From Ornithodoros turicata (taxonomy: Eukaryota > Arthropoda > Arachnida > Ixodida > Argasidae), in NCBI RefSeq assembly GCF_037126465.1, contig NC_088202.1, positions 132,632,123-132,696,122 of the forward strand: 64,000 nt of DNA. The letters run 5' to 3'. The notes under the pieces were generated by a model, which did not search any database, had not been told where the DNA came from, and saw only the letters and a program-made list of their open reading frames with translations. The position numbers and the translations under genes were made by a program. Positions 43,869 through 54,129 of the stretch are shown one piece after another (the stretch's first letter is position 1; the number at the start of each line of letters is the position of its first letter).

Positions 43869-45065
43869 GTGATTGACATAATTGCACCAATTCTTGCTTG
43901 TATTTACAATTTGTCACTGCAGACTGGTTTGTTTCCGGAACAGTCGAAAAAAGCAAAGGTGTCCACGATAAACAAAAATGGGGATAAAAGTGACCTTTCC
44001 AGTTATCGACCAATTTCCATTATTCCAATTTTTTCGAGTAATCTTGAAAAAAAAAAAAAAAACTTACACGGGTGGAAAGATTCTTCGAAAAGCATAATGT
44101 AATGATACAAGAACAATTTGGTTTTAGGAAAAACAAATCAACTGAGATGACATTGTTGAAACAAAATAGTCAATAGCCTTCTTCCTGTACGTAAACGAAT
44201 GACGTCGTGGTGTTCAACAGCGCCACCAATTTGGTAGAGCTGAACTACGCTCAAAGCTAGAGGCGAACAAGGTCGCGCCCGAAAGTCACCGTCTTGAGGG
44301 TACTACGATGGTCTCTGAAAAGGACGCGACCTTCGGTCCTACTTTTCTTTCAATAGGAGGCAGCGAACAAGTACCCATTCGTGGAACCCAGCCCTCCCCT
44401 TCCGAATTCTTTTGGTTTCAGTCTGTCTGCCAACTTCATGATGACGTTTCTCGGGTAGAGGTCTGTTATACCTTTGAAGAACGACAAAGTTTGAAGAACG
44501 ACTGCTAACTTTAGCGATGTTCGTAGAGTTTAGGAGAGCGTTCGACTGCATTAATCATAAAGTGGTGCTCTCTAACAAGTTAGAATAGTACGGCATTCGC
44601 CGGGTTGCGCTAAATTTAATAAAGTCATACCTGTTTTCGTGGTGTCAGGTATTAGTAATAAAGCATTTCGTATCTGACTTTTGCGCGTTAAATCTGGTGT
44701 TCCACAAGGTAGTATTCTTGGGCCCCAGCTTTTTAATGTGTATATTGATATTGTCAATATAACTCCAGCACTTAGGAAAGATGTCAATTTTGATTTCATT
44801 GTATACGCTGATGACACTTTCTCTGATTTCTCAGCACCCGAAATCAAAACAGCAGTACACAGTACGTTAAAAATTAAAATATTTGGACAGAATCCAATGT
44901 ACTATGTATTAATGTAACAAAAACGAAGGCAACGTTTTCTCGACCGATAAATAAGGTAGTCCGTGAGGACATCAATATCTTTTATGCAGGTAGACAAATT
45001 GAAACGAAGTCCTCGTTTGAAACACTAGGGGTAATATTATCAGAAATTTGGAATGTGCATGTCAA
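43869..45065 (+). pseudogene. CR1/Jockey-type LINE ORF2 fragment with an insertion
   Basis: The RT N-terminus reads SLQTGLFPEQSKKAKVSTIN and LSSYRPISIIPIFSS (43910-44050), then EQFGFRKNKSTEMTLL in another frame (about 44115-44160). From about 44172 to 44475 unrelated sequence interrupts. RT resumes with EFRRAFDCINHKVV, RVKSGVPQGSILGPQLFNVY and the catalytic FIVYADDTFSDF (about 44795-44830), then ETKSSFETLGVIL near 45000. Several stops and shifts, plus A-runs at 44047 and 45076, make it clearly dead. It is a second, more 5' portion of the LINE group seen at 36253. Confidence 0.8.
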
Positions 45066-45161
45066 CTAAGTCATGAAAAAAAAAAAAAAAAAACTCGCAG
45101 CAGTGACTAGGAGTTTGACTAAACATCCACACTTATTGCCGGAAAAGGTGCGATTGCAGAT

Positions 45162-45340
45162 ACACGGTGTTTTTTTTTTTTTTCAGCCTTTACAGAGTTT
45201 TTATAAAAAAAGCTATCAGAGCAGCATTGATGTCGCTTTTGCAGTTGAGTTCTACGGCCAGGCGGATATCCTCTGGAAGAGAGTATGCAACTGCAAGATA
45301 ACTAATTACCTGAAATTCATTAACTAACTCCTTAACTATA
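45162..45340. repeat. One end of the 33985-34866 MITE family
   Basis: It shares 'gcttttgcagttgagttcta', 'ggcggatatcctctggaaga' and 'aactaattacctgaaattca' with the right arm of 33985-34866. It starts with 'tacacggtgttttttttt', a mariner-like terminus. Confidence 0.65.
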
Positions 45341-45933
45341 GGAGACAGTGCCCGTCGGCACTGTCAAGTTGTCCTACCAGGCTTCGTACGGACTCAGGCA
45401 GTGGTTGGCTCTGCAAAGCTCTCGCTCTAGTCACCCAGCCTTCCAGGCATGAGCATTTTCTGAACTCGAAGCCTCTGTCAGAAAACATAGGACAACCAAG
45501 GACAACATGTCGGAAAACCAGGTTACAAACCGGGTAACGCCAGCAAGCTGCGATAAACATGAAGCTACATCAAAAATGACTTCCGGCACACAGTGCAACA
45601 GCGTCTGGAAGGTTCCAAGACGAAGGACCCGGCTAAAATCTCAGCGTGGATATACGACTGGGGAACTTGTACGACAAATTGCTCCTCGTCGTCTCCGCCA
45701 AGCAAAAACGCAGCAACCCAAAAGAAAGAAGGGGGAAGAAAAACGAGCGAGAAAGCCCGTACTCTACCGAGCGGACGAGGGCGGTAGAGACCGCTACGTT
45801 CATCATACAACCTCCCCATTTCCTCAGATGGTGCTTTTTTCTTTCTCTTACTTTCAGCAGACAAAAATATTGGACCACGAAATTGGCCAAATATTACTAC
45901 AACGTACGAGAACGGGCGTTTATATATCATACA
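45341..45933. other. Non-coding, overlapping unconvincing frames
   Basis: Several frames overlap on both strands (45507-46013 and others) without any recognisable motif; none can be preferred. Confidence 0.4.
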
Positions 45934-46448
45934 CTCTAAGAAAAAATGGGGTAATTTTACTCCTTTTGGAGACTAAATGCATTGCCACAAGAAATAGTCC
46001 CTTTCGGGAGTAAATGCACGAGAGTAAATGACTGTCACACAATGGGGTCTACGTTTCACGCTTTGTCGTAAGAGTCCGAGGTACATAATTTGTATGCATG
46101 AATGAAATTACTTTGAATTAAACCATCAACTGTGATATATCGCGTGTTATAAAATCTTACTGCATACATAGGGCACAATTTGCGAAGGAAGAGGCGCTAA
46201 TTGTTTCTTACTCTGTGTCGGTGGAAAATTGGTAAGTTGGCTGGGTTTAGAGCCTTATGCCATCAAATTGACCAAGAGCACATATTTTCGTAGACTGTTC
46301 CATTTAGGAGACCATTTGCGAAGTTCGGTGACTATTTGCAGTCCTGGGGAGTAAATGTCGTAGTTAGGGGACTAAAACGGGGAGTAATTGCAATCTAGGG
46401 GAGTAGAAGATGCAATTACTCCCCATTTTACTCCTTTTTTTCTTAGAG
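45934..46448. mobile_element. Non-autonomous DNA transposon with CTCTAAGAAAAAA ends and iterated ACTCC motif
   Basis: The left CTCTAAGAAAAAATGGGG and the right end (complement CTCTAAGAAAAAAAGGAG) are inverted repeats. Inside both ends, variants of GGGGTAATTTTACTCC and GGGAGTAAAT recur many times (45950-46010, 46310-46440). The 515-bp unit has no gene. It resembles 48264-50616 in architecture. Confidence 0.7.
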
Positions 46449-47275
46449 ACGCATGCGAAGGTGTTATCCACGGCACCTGTGCATCTGCAGTTGAGCGTCA
46501 TGACAACGGTGAGTTCGTTATTTGTACATTATTTGCGAGAAACACTGCAAATAATTGTTAGATACAAGAACACGGCATACGCTACATGTTTCGTGACGTT
46601 CTCCAATACGTGATATAAAATGATGAAGAAACAATGAACACAGAATTAGTTTGCAGTTACTCACTACGGTGTAATACATCTTCAATACATATAACTGCCA
46701 GTAAATCAACGCGAGAGAAAGGAAAATATGCTTGTCTCCCTAGAAGCTGTGATTGATACTAGTGCTACAGTTAAAATAAAACTTGACGATTTCGTTTGGT
46801 GCTCCTGTCTTTGAGCATAAGTGAAGGTATACAAGAGCAAAGTGATCTCAGTTTAGTGATCAGAACAAACTGAACTTATCTTGGCTTTGGTTTCTATGAT
46901 TCATGCTAGAAAATGTGATCTTCTAACTACGTCTGTGACGGGCGTATAAACTCGTAACCGAAGAGCTTCTAAAATAAAGAAAGCGCTATCGAGCCCCGTA
47001 TTGCATTTCTGTACGCGAGCATAGTATTCCGTATGGGTACTGCCTCTACTTTCCGCACAAACACGCTAGTATGCGTAACGGCTACCACGAAACAAAACGA
47101 TGAATTCACAAATTGCAGCACCCATAATTGCATAAATTTTGTGGACGGAAATATGTACCCTGGTCCGAGAAAAAGTGGACTGTGAAGTTGAAGAGTTATT
47201 CACTTATTTTCTGAAACGGAATCCACAGGCGTCTTGGGTTCGTGATAATATAAAGGCTAATATAATATACGTGCT
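46449..47275. other. Non-coding, nothing recognised
   Basis: Short frames only. Confidence 0.45.
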
Positions 47276-47279
47276 GACA

Positions 47280-47396
47280 TAATCTTTTAATTCATTCAGT
47301 GCTTCCACATGTCAAGCGTCCTGTAACAGCTGGTGCGAGTGCGACATACGTTTTCATTTTTTTCTTTCTATTTCTATTCTATTCTATTCTATTCTA
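47280..47396. repeat. Repeat related to 1845-1962, ending in (ATTCT)n
   Basis: 'cttttaattcattcagtgct', 'tgtcaagcgtcctgtaacag' and 'gtgcgacatacgttt' follow the order of 1845-1935. A pentanucleotide run ATTCT at about 47374-47395 follows and directly abuts the TA of the next MITE. Confidence 0.55.
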
Positions 47397-47983
47397 CAGG
47401 ATGTTTCACCTAAAGTGAAAAAAAAATCGTATTGAAATATTACTATTTCTAAACGCTATGGGGTCACAGCTATTTATTGCGGGAGAGATTTTGCCATGGA
47501 TTCTTTGCACTTTTATCAAATTTAATTCGCGACAAATTGAATTTTTCCAATAGATCGTGTTCCGTAAAAAACATATATATATATAAAAAAACATGTGAGC
47601 TTAACTTGGCGAATTTTGGCGGATTAATAGAGCTCCCCGTGTTACGTAAACATTGCAGTGACTGAAGCGTCATAGTGATGGGTGCCGGCCACCTGTGGAA
47701 CTATTCGCGTGTTCTCGCATATTTGACCACGTAGGCTTGTTTTGCCCACCAGTGGGCAGATCACGTGACAGTGGCGTAGGGAATTGGGCAATTTAACACT
47801 CTATTGGGATAAATTCACTTTCTCGCGCATGGAATTTGATGGAGGTGCGCAGAAGTAATTGGAAAACCTCCCCCGAGGGACAGTATACTTGACACTTGAC
47901 ACCATAATGTTCAGGCAAGCAGGGGATTTAATACGGTATTATTATCATTTATTTTCTTTTTTTGCATTAGCTGAAGCACCCCG
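47397..47983. repeat. Mariner-type MITE, 587 bp, TA target duplication
   Basis: The left end CAGGATGTTTCACCTAAAGTG and the right end GCATTAGCTGAAGCACCCCG are inverted relatives of the 38857-39702 ends. TA flanks at 47395-47396 and 47984-47985. Internal blocks 'ggggtcacagctatttattg' and 'gcgggagagattttgc' match the other element's 'ggggtcaacgctgtttatct' block. Non-coding. Confidence 0.75.
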
Positions 47984-48263
47984 TATACCCGTATAGTGTA
48001 GCTTTCCAAATATCGTAGTGCCCCAAACTGCACTTCGAAAACAAATTATACGATGCTCTGCAGACCATTACTTAGGCACAACGTAGCGCTTTCTGATTAC
48101 GATACACGCAGCTCTAGGTATCTACATATTGCATGCTGAGGTCCATATATTTACTTGTACAAGCCCCCAAAAGCGAGACCTTTGTTTCCCCTATCTGTAT
48201 CAAGTGAACGTAGATGGGTAGAAATCCAGCGAACCGGTAGAATGTAGGAAGGGAGTTGCCTCA

Positions 48264-50616
48264 CACTCTTAATTTTTTTTACACCCTTTAGGGTGTAATA
48301 AGGGTGTAATCCCAAAGTGCGATAACTCACTCCCTTTAGGGTGTAATATAACACCCTTTTCAACCGACTACAACCTCAAAAAAGGGTGTAATTTGATACT
48401 TCAAAAACATCCTTTAGGGTGTAATCCAAAAGTGCTATAACTCACTCCCTTTAGGGTGTAATTTAACACCCCTGGTAATATTACACCCTTCAAAAAGGTG
48501 TTGTCAAGTAATACATGTGCTACTTGAGAGATAGATGCTATAGTTCTCACAAATGCCAGCAGCCAGAAACTGTGAATCTATGTACATGTACGCAGTCCAA
48601 TAAATGAGGAGTTGAATTACTCATACATAATTCAGTATATCAAAGTGTGCCAAAGCTTAATGTGCCCTCAAGGAGCAGCGAAAGAGCGAGCAAGGAGCAG
48701 CGGCTTTTTCGCTTCACAGGTTTTCTTGAATGCTCTGAAAAAAAAAAAAGGCATATTGAGCTGGACATGTACTGCTGGCGACATACTGTCTGTCATTTGG
48801 GTTTCATGGTTTCGCTGCTTGCTGCGGCATGCTGCAGGCAGTGAGTAATAAACTGGCACAGCAGATTTTTCCCGACCTGCCTGCTGCTTACTACTTGCAA
48901 CGACTCTTCACAGAAGCTGCAGAATGCTGTGAAAGCCCGAAACCCAAACTTAAGACACGTACGTCTCAAATAGGTACAATGTACATTCTAAACCCTTTGA
49001 GGGATAGGTGCCGCCTGATCAACTGGTACATTTCACAAAAAGTGCACCAGATGACTTCAAGAGGAAGCCTGCGAAAGCTGTAGGTGCCCTGTGCCCCCTG
49101 AGACAACTGGTACGACATCGCTGCTGACGTCGGGAGCCACAGTGTACCGGACGTAATGAAGGAATACTTGTACCAACTAATACGCGAGACACATTATGCC
49201 TTTCAAGTTCTCTAACAGAAAATGATCTCCAGGCTTCGGGGAAAAAAAGAAAAAGAAAAAGAAAATAGGGGAAAAATCCACCAAGGACATTGAACTTGAA
49301 ACACCAAATTTTATTGGCGTGCACATACCTTTAAATTTCATCCAGTACATCATCGTTGGCTGAATGGAGAGCATACACGGTTCACTAATCCCAACACACA
49401 CATATGAAGCACACGTTGAATGGACACAACCCCTCCGATGCACCAGGCTGGCACTGCAAAGCTCAACCAAGGCCATCCTTAGTGACGAACACGACAGTTC
49501 CCCAAACGAAATGGCCGACGAATAATTGTCCGAGCATGTGGCACCAGACCCCTCTTCGATGTGAGAAGCAGTTGCAGTTGCAGTTTTGCACGCATATGTG
49601 TGACCGTTGAGACAGGACACACTACCTGTAAAGAAACCGAAGTGAATATCACGCTGGTATTGTTCAAACGTTAATGCTAGAATATTACAGCTTTTTGTAA
49701 CTCACGTCCTTGCAGTCGATACAGTCCCACGTTCACCTGTAACGAAAGAATACAATTAGCCTCTCTTGTAATATAAATCGTCGCTTCACCGATGTAGCCG
49801 ATCCACTCCTGCCATTTGCAACGTGTCCATCGTCTGCAACAGAACGATTGTTAAACACAAGTAAAACGCAGGCGTCGTACGTTGCATCACAGCCAGGTTG
49901 ACTTACCTTAAGCAAACATTAAACTTGTAATTAGAAAGCAAGGTTGTCGTCGTCCTTTCAAAGGCGAGGTTGCAGCGCACATAACAGGCACGAACGCAGC
50001 GACGAATGCACTGCGGTAGAATACGCGGTGCCACGTCACTCCTCACGGGCGGAGCGCGGAACAACGTAGTACGCTCCAGCGAAGGCACACATATTCAGCC
50101 GGCACACGGATTATTCGACAAGCACACGAGTATACGGCTCAGGAGGCACACATATTATTCAGCGGGGCACACATATTTGTCGATAGGGATCGTTGAGCTT
50201 GCTATTTGATAGCTGCTACGGCTGCTTCCAGACGGTTACGGCTGTGTACCGGCTGTAATTTCTGAGGGAACTTTTTTAACCGGCACATGTTCGTCACAGG
50301 ATTTAGAATATAGACTCAACATTTCTGCTGAGGTGCCCTATTGTATGCATCTGTAGGTAACATGAAGCATATCATTGTGCTTTCAAAAGAAATACAGTTC
50401 ATGTAAAAGCTCTATGCCCGGTACACCCATATTACGCCTCTTTTACACCCGAGCTCAGTGGACGTTGTAAATAAGGTGTTACGTTATTACTACACCCATT
50501 TAACACCCCTCATCCCAGCATGTTTCTTCGAGCTGGTGTAATTTGGGAGTAAAAATTAGTTTACACCCCAGTTACACCCGGATTACACCCTAAAGGGTGT
50601 TATAAATTTAAGAGTG
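48264..50616. mobile_element. 2.35-kb DNA transposon with CACTCTTAA ends and iterated TTTAGGGTGTAAT
   Basis: The left end CACTCTTAA and the right end TTTAAGAGTG are inverted, each followed inward by ACACCCTTTAGGGTGTAAT. The left block (48280-48500) holds at least six copies of GGGTGTAAT plus a tandem duplication ('gataactcactccctttagg' and 'tataactcactccctttagg'). The right block (50440-50610) holds several inverted copies. A CA dinucleotide is duplicated at 48262-48263 and 50617-50618. The target, a copy of the repeat at 24455, shows the uninterrupted site. The interior is non-repetitive. Frames at 48829-49083 and 49177-49620 (minus) may be exons of a transposase, but I recognise no domain. 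Confidence 0.75.
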
Positions 50617-50618
50617 CA

Positions 50619-50735
50619 GGACAGAAGCCGCCGATATTTCGAACAGAGACTGTTCTTCTTCTGGGCCCAGAAGAAGAACAGTCTCTGTTCGAAATATCGG
50701 CGTCTTCTGTGCTGAGGCAACTCCCTTCCTGTATC
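50619..50735. repeat. Fold-back copy of the CAGTCTCTGTTCGAAATATCGG family
   Basis: 'cgatatttcgaacagagact' plus 'gttcttcttctgg' (50635-50667) and its mirror 'ccagaagaagaacagtctct' plus 'gttcgaaatatcgg' meet at a GGGCCC centre. The left arm is completed by 48225-48263 across the inserted transposon. The original unit was a long palindrome. Confidence 0.8.
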
Positions 50736-51585
50736 AAGTAAAGCGCGTCCTTTCCGGACCTGCGTTGACGCTGCATAAGTTTCCATTCTTGCCCGACAAT
50801 CTTGTTACAACTGTCTGGCATGCGGCAATTTGTGATAATCCTATCGGTTCAGTTATAACTATAACAATGCGTTCAATTGAGCCAGTTATAGGTTTCCAGC
50901 TGGCACCAGCTGAACATTTCATTACAACAACAACAACAACAACAACAAATAAGTAATGATGATGTAATGGGATGTTTCGCCGCAGTGTTCACGCTGATGT
51001 AGTATTTCGTATATTGCACATTCGGCAAAAGAGTTTTATCCGCTTTTGTGAATGCGGATCTCTATTTCCGTTTTCTGTTTGTGCACCTTCGGACTGATTG
51101 TGATGTCATGTCAACGACCAGTAGCTGCCGTTCTATGCGACACTGGAGCATGTAATGAATATTCTCGAAAATGACATTCGCTTACCGAATGGGCTGGAGA
51201 ACTTGCTTGTTTGTACTCTGGCACAAATAGTTGTATTCTCGGTGGCAGACCTGCGATGAAAAGCAGCAAATGTAAGAATACTGATAATAACAAAAAGACA
51301 AAAAGGAAACGAGAATTAAAAGCTACTCTCTACGAGTTTGTTTTTGGCATTAATAAGGACAACTTAACACTAGCTGCAAGTAACTGCCCCTGTTAACGGC
51401 CCAGTCAACTTCACCGACCGGGCTTTCATGCACCCCATATTAACTTGCTGCGCCCGCTTTCAGTCTTTTGTATCATGACAGCGTGCGCGGCGCTTCAAAC
51501 AGGTTTTTGAGAAATAACAAAAATAAATAGGAATTGGGTGCCTATAATTCGGTCCTAATACTGTACGGAACTCAAACATCATCAT
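50736..51585. other. Non-coding with ACA microsatellite
   Basis: ACA run at 50924-50948. No gene is recognised. Confidence 0.45.
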
Positions 51586-52180
51586 TTGTATAGCAAGTGC
51601 ATAGACATCGGTCACGACGTCATTCTTCAGTGGATACCTGGCCGTATTGGCATAAATGGTAACGAGAAGGCGGGCGAAACGGCGAACATCGCACACCTGT
51701 CATCGACAGAACATCTAGTCACGTTTTCTAAGCAGGACATCAAATCTCTCCTAAAATCTATGACTGATGACATACGCAGGACAAAATGACACCAAGCCGA
51801 CAGTGGTTCGTCACTGCTGTGCACGCTAGACCCGGAGCTGAATTTTACCATACCTTCAAGAACGCCCAGACACATACAAACTCTCCTGCATCGTCTACGC
51901 CTGAATGTGCCGTATGGTCACCAGTTTTTTCATAAAGTGGGCAAGGTGGACTCGCCCAACTGTTTACTGTGCGGGGTAGTGGAAAACACTGAACATATCA
52001 TCGTGCATTGTGCAAAACATGCTGCGCAAAGAGGCGTCTCGAGGCAGACCCTTGGCCATCTCGACAGCAGGGACTTCAGCATATAGAAAGTCTTAGCCGT
52101 ATGGGACGCTAAGCACAGGGACGCGGTCTTCAATGTCCTCGTCAATTTCATTGTGAAATCTGGCCTAGAAACCCTATAGT
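51586..52180 (+). pseudogene. I-like LINE: end of RNase H and C-terminal domain
   Basis: RNase H end: DVILQWIPGRIGINGNEKAG (51619-51678), in which QWIPG.. GI.GNE.A is the conserved final RNase H block. After stops and shifts come LLHRLRLNVPYGHQFFHKVG (about 51885) and the C-x2-C/H/C cluster CLLCGVVENTEHIIVHC (about 51963-52013). KVLAVWDAKHRDAVFNVLVN and the C-terminus KSGLETL then a stop (about 52178) follow. This gives a template for the four other copies in the window. The copy is 5'-truncated. Confidence 0.85.
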
Positions 52181-53005
52181 AGACGGTGCGTGGACATTAC
52201 TATGATACTTTGATGTGAACGGCGCGCTCGGTCCTGCGTGGTCGCGGTCGTGACGCTCGCCCCGGTGAACTTTTGCGGTGCGCTCGCACCTTCGGCTTTT
52301 TTTTTTTGGGGGGGGGGGGGGGGGTAGCAGAATTCGCGTGGGCGAATTCAACCTCCCCTTGTTATTTAACCAACCAACAACAACAACAAGAACCATCATT
52401 TGCGAATGGCATTTCTTTCTTTTTTGGCCGTGTTGTTTCACGCAGCACAAACGAACGACATTCCATGTGAATATTATTCGCCCGAAATGGCACTGACTTT
52501 CCCCTGTGACAGAGATATTAATATCGCTCCTCTGTAACTCTGGTATTTGCGTTTTCACGAGTGCTTTGCGTTCCCTTCTTCACGTCTCGTAGTCATTCGC
52601 ATGCTTTACTTGTGCCCTTACCAACTGTGAACGCCCGCGTCCCGTTTTCTCCTGTGTGTCCTTGCTTTTCGTTTCCGATGAACACTTGTAACTTTCGTTC
52701 CCTCTTTGCTCAGGATGTTTCACAACTACATCAGACGATACACTAGAAGCAGTAGCAATGGCAACCTTCCGTTTCCAGTGGTAAATATCCGCGCTTACCC
52801 GCGATGGGGATTTGGCGCTGACTCGACGAAGCAAAGGCCGTCGTTTCCCTTCCACTACGGTACTGCTACTGTCAGAATGGGCTCGCGCGACCATGCATCC
52901 CGCTTTAGAGGCTACGTTGAACGACGTGACGATCTTGCGTCTACTTGACTTACGCCCGATGATAAGGAACGTAGAAAGAGAAAGCACGCGCGCACCTCCT
53001 CCTGT
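52181..53005. other. Non-coding with a G-run
   Basis: G-run at about 52308-52325 next to a T-run, and a CAA microsatellite at 52374-52390. Frames up to 135 codons (52580-52987, minus) have no recognised domain. Confidence 0.45.
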
Positions 53006-53039
53006 GATAGGTTGGTGCTGATTAGATAGATAGGTTGGT

Positions 53040-53234
53040 GCTGATTAGATTTCCCCTAGAAGTCGTCCTGGGACGACTTCTAGGGGAACTGTGCCGACAT
53101 ATGTCTGAAAGCGTCTGAGGAAAACCCAGAAAAAGCCCCAGACAGCACAGCCGGCACCGGGATTCCAACCCGGGTACCTCCCAGTCTCGACGTGACATGG
53201 CTGGCACGCTAACCACTGAGCCACGGGAGCTGGT
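53040..53234 (-). mobile_element. tRNA-derived SINE, 3'-truncated with a terminal snap-back
   Basis: The minus strand reads CCCGTGGCTCAGTGGTTAG (A box), then a B box GGTTGGAATCCCGG, and a body shared with 53268-53522. It stops 3' at ggacgacttctagggg (53071-53086), which is followed by its own perfect reverse complement (53053-53068) with a 2-nt loop. Next to it, 'taggttggtgctgattagat' occurs twice in tandem (about 53008-53049). Confidence 0.8.
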
Positions 53235-53267
53235 TCTTCTTCTTGCTTCTACTTCTACTATTGCTTC

Positions 53268-53522
53268 TGTGTGTGTGTGTGTGTGGTGGTGAAAGGGCTT
53301 GCCGTTGTCGGCCTCACGTAGGTGGGCAACGTCACGACTGAATGGGGGAATGTGCGTCCTGGGCCGACTTCTAAGGGAACTGTGCCGACATATGTCTGAA
53401 AGCGTCTGAGGAAAACCCAGGAAAAACCACAGACAGCACAGCCGGCACCGGGATTCGAACCCGGGTACCTCCCAGTCTCGACGTGACATGGCCAGCACGC
53501 TAACCACTGAGCCACGGGAGCT
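53268..53522 (-). mobile_element. tRNA-derived SINE, full-length-looking copy
   Basis: On the minus strand: A box GTGGCTCAGTGGTTAGCGTG, B box GGGTTCGAATCCCGG, a tRNA-unrelated body ('gtggtttttcctgggttttc', 'gacatatgtcggcacagttc', 'ggcccaggacgcacattccc', 'cgtgaggccgacaacggcaa') and a CA-repeat tail (plus-strand GT run 53268-53284). Pol III boxes make it self-transcribed; mobilisation needs a LINE. It is tandem to the 53040 copy in the same orientation. Confidence 0.85.
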
Positions 53523-53529
53523 GGTACTA

Positions 53530-54129
53530 CTATTGCTTCTACTTTTGCTGGGAGTACCGGGAAAGACGCGAGTCTGGACTAATCAGTGCACTCCCCGGGC
53601 GAGATTGCTGGGACAGCGGCGGCGTGGGCAACAAACATGGCGGACTGGTAACCTGGTCTGCGAAATTATGATCAAGGCTCTAAGGTAGCGCGAAATGTTG
53701 TACGATAGCAAACGCGAGAGGAGTGGAAACGTGAATATGAAGACCGCATCATAGTAGCTGATTAGAGAAGACAAGGAAGTAAGTGTATGTCGACTGTGTG
53801 GAGGTGCATGCCGTCTGCTGCTCGCGGCGGGCATAGCTTTTCAGGTTGCTGTATAAAGCGCAATAAATACGTGTTCTGCAATTGGCATGTTGATTTATCC
53901 TAACTACGTTATACGAGAGGGTCGCCAAAGCGGTAAAAGCGGTGAATGAGTTCCCGGCGTTCGCGGCTTTCGATGATGTGGTGCGAACGCAGCATAAAAC
54001 TTTCGTGCAGCCCTTCTCGGGTCAGCGGCGCGTGGAGCGGCGCGTGGAGCGGCACGTGGAGCGGCGCGTGGAGCACGTGCCACAGGGGCAGCTATCATGG
54101 CGGCGAACGTGTGCGTAGCTGTGGAACGG
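53530..54129. other. Non-coding with a 12-bp tandem repeat
   Basis: The unit AGCGGCGCGTGG is repeated four times with one variant at about 54024-54071. AATAAA near 53860 could be a polyadenylation signal. No gene is recognised. Confidence 0.5.

Noticed and set aside
45507..46013. 168-codon plus-strand frame
   Set aside because: It runs into the inverted-repeat transposon at 45934 and overlaps opposing frames; not a credible gene.
53022..53515. 161-codon minus-strand frame with two similar halves (MSRRDWEVPG...)
   Set aside because: The halves are the two tandem SINE copies; the apparent repeat protein is an artefact of SINE sequence.
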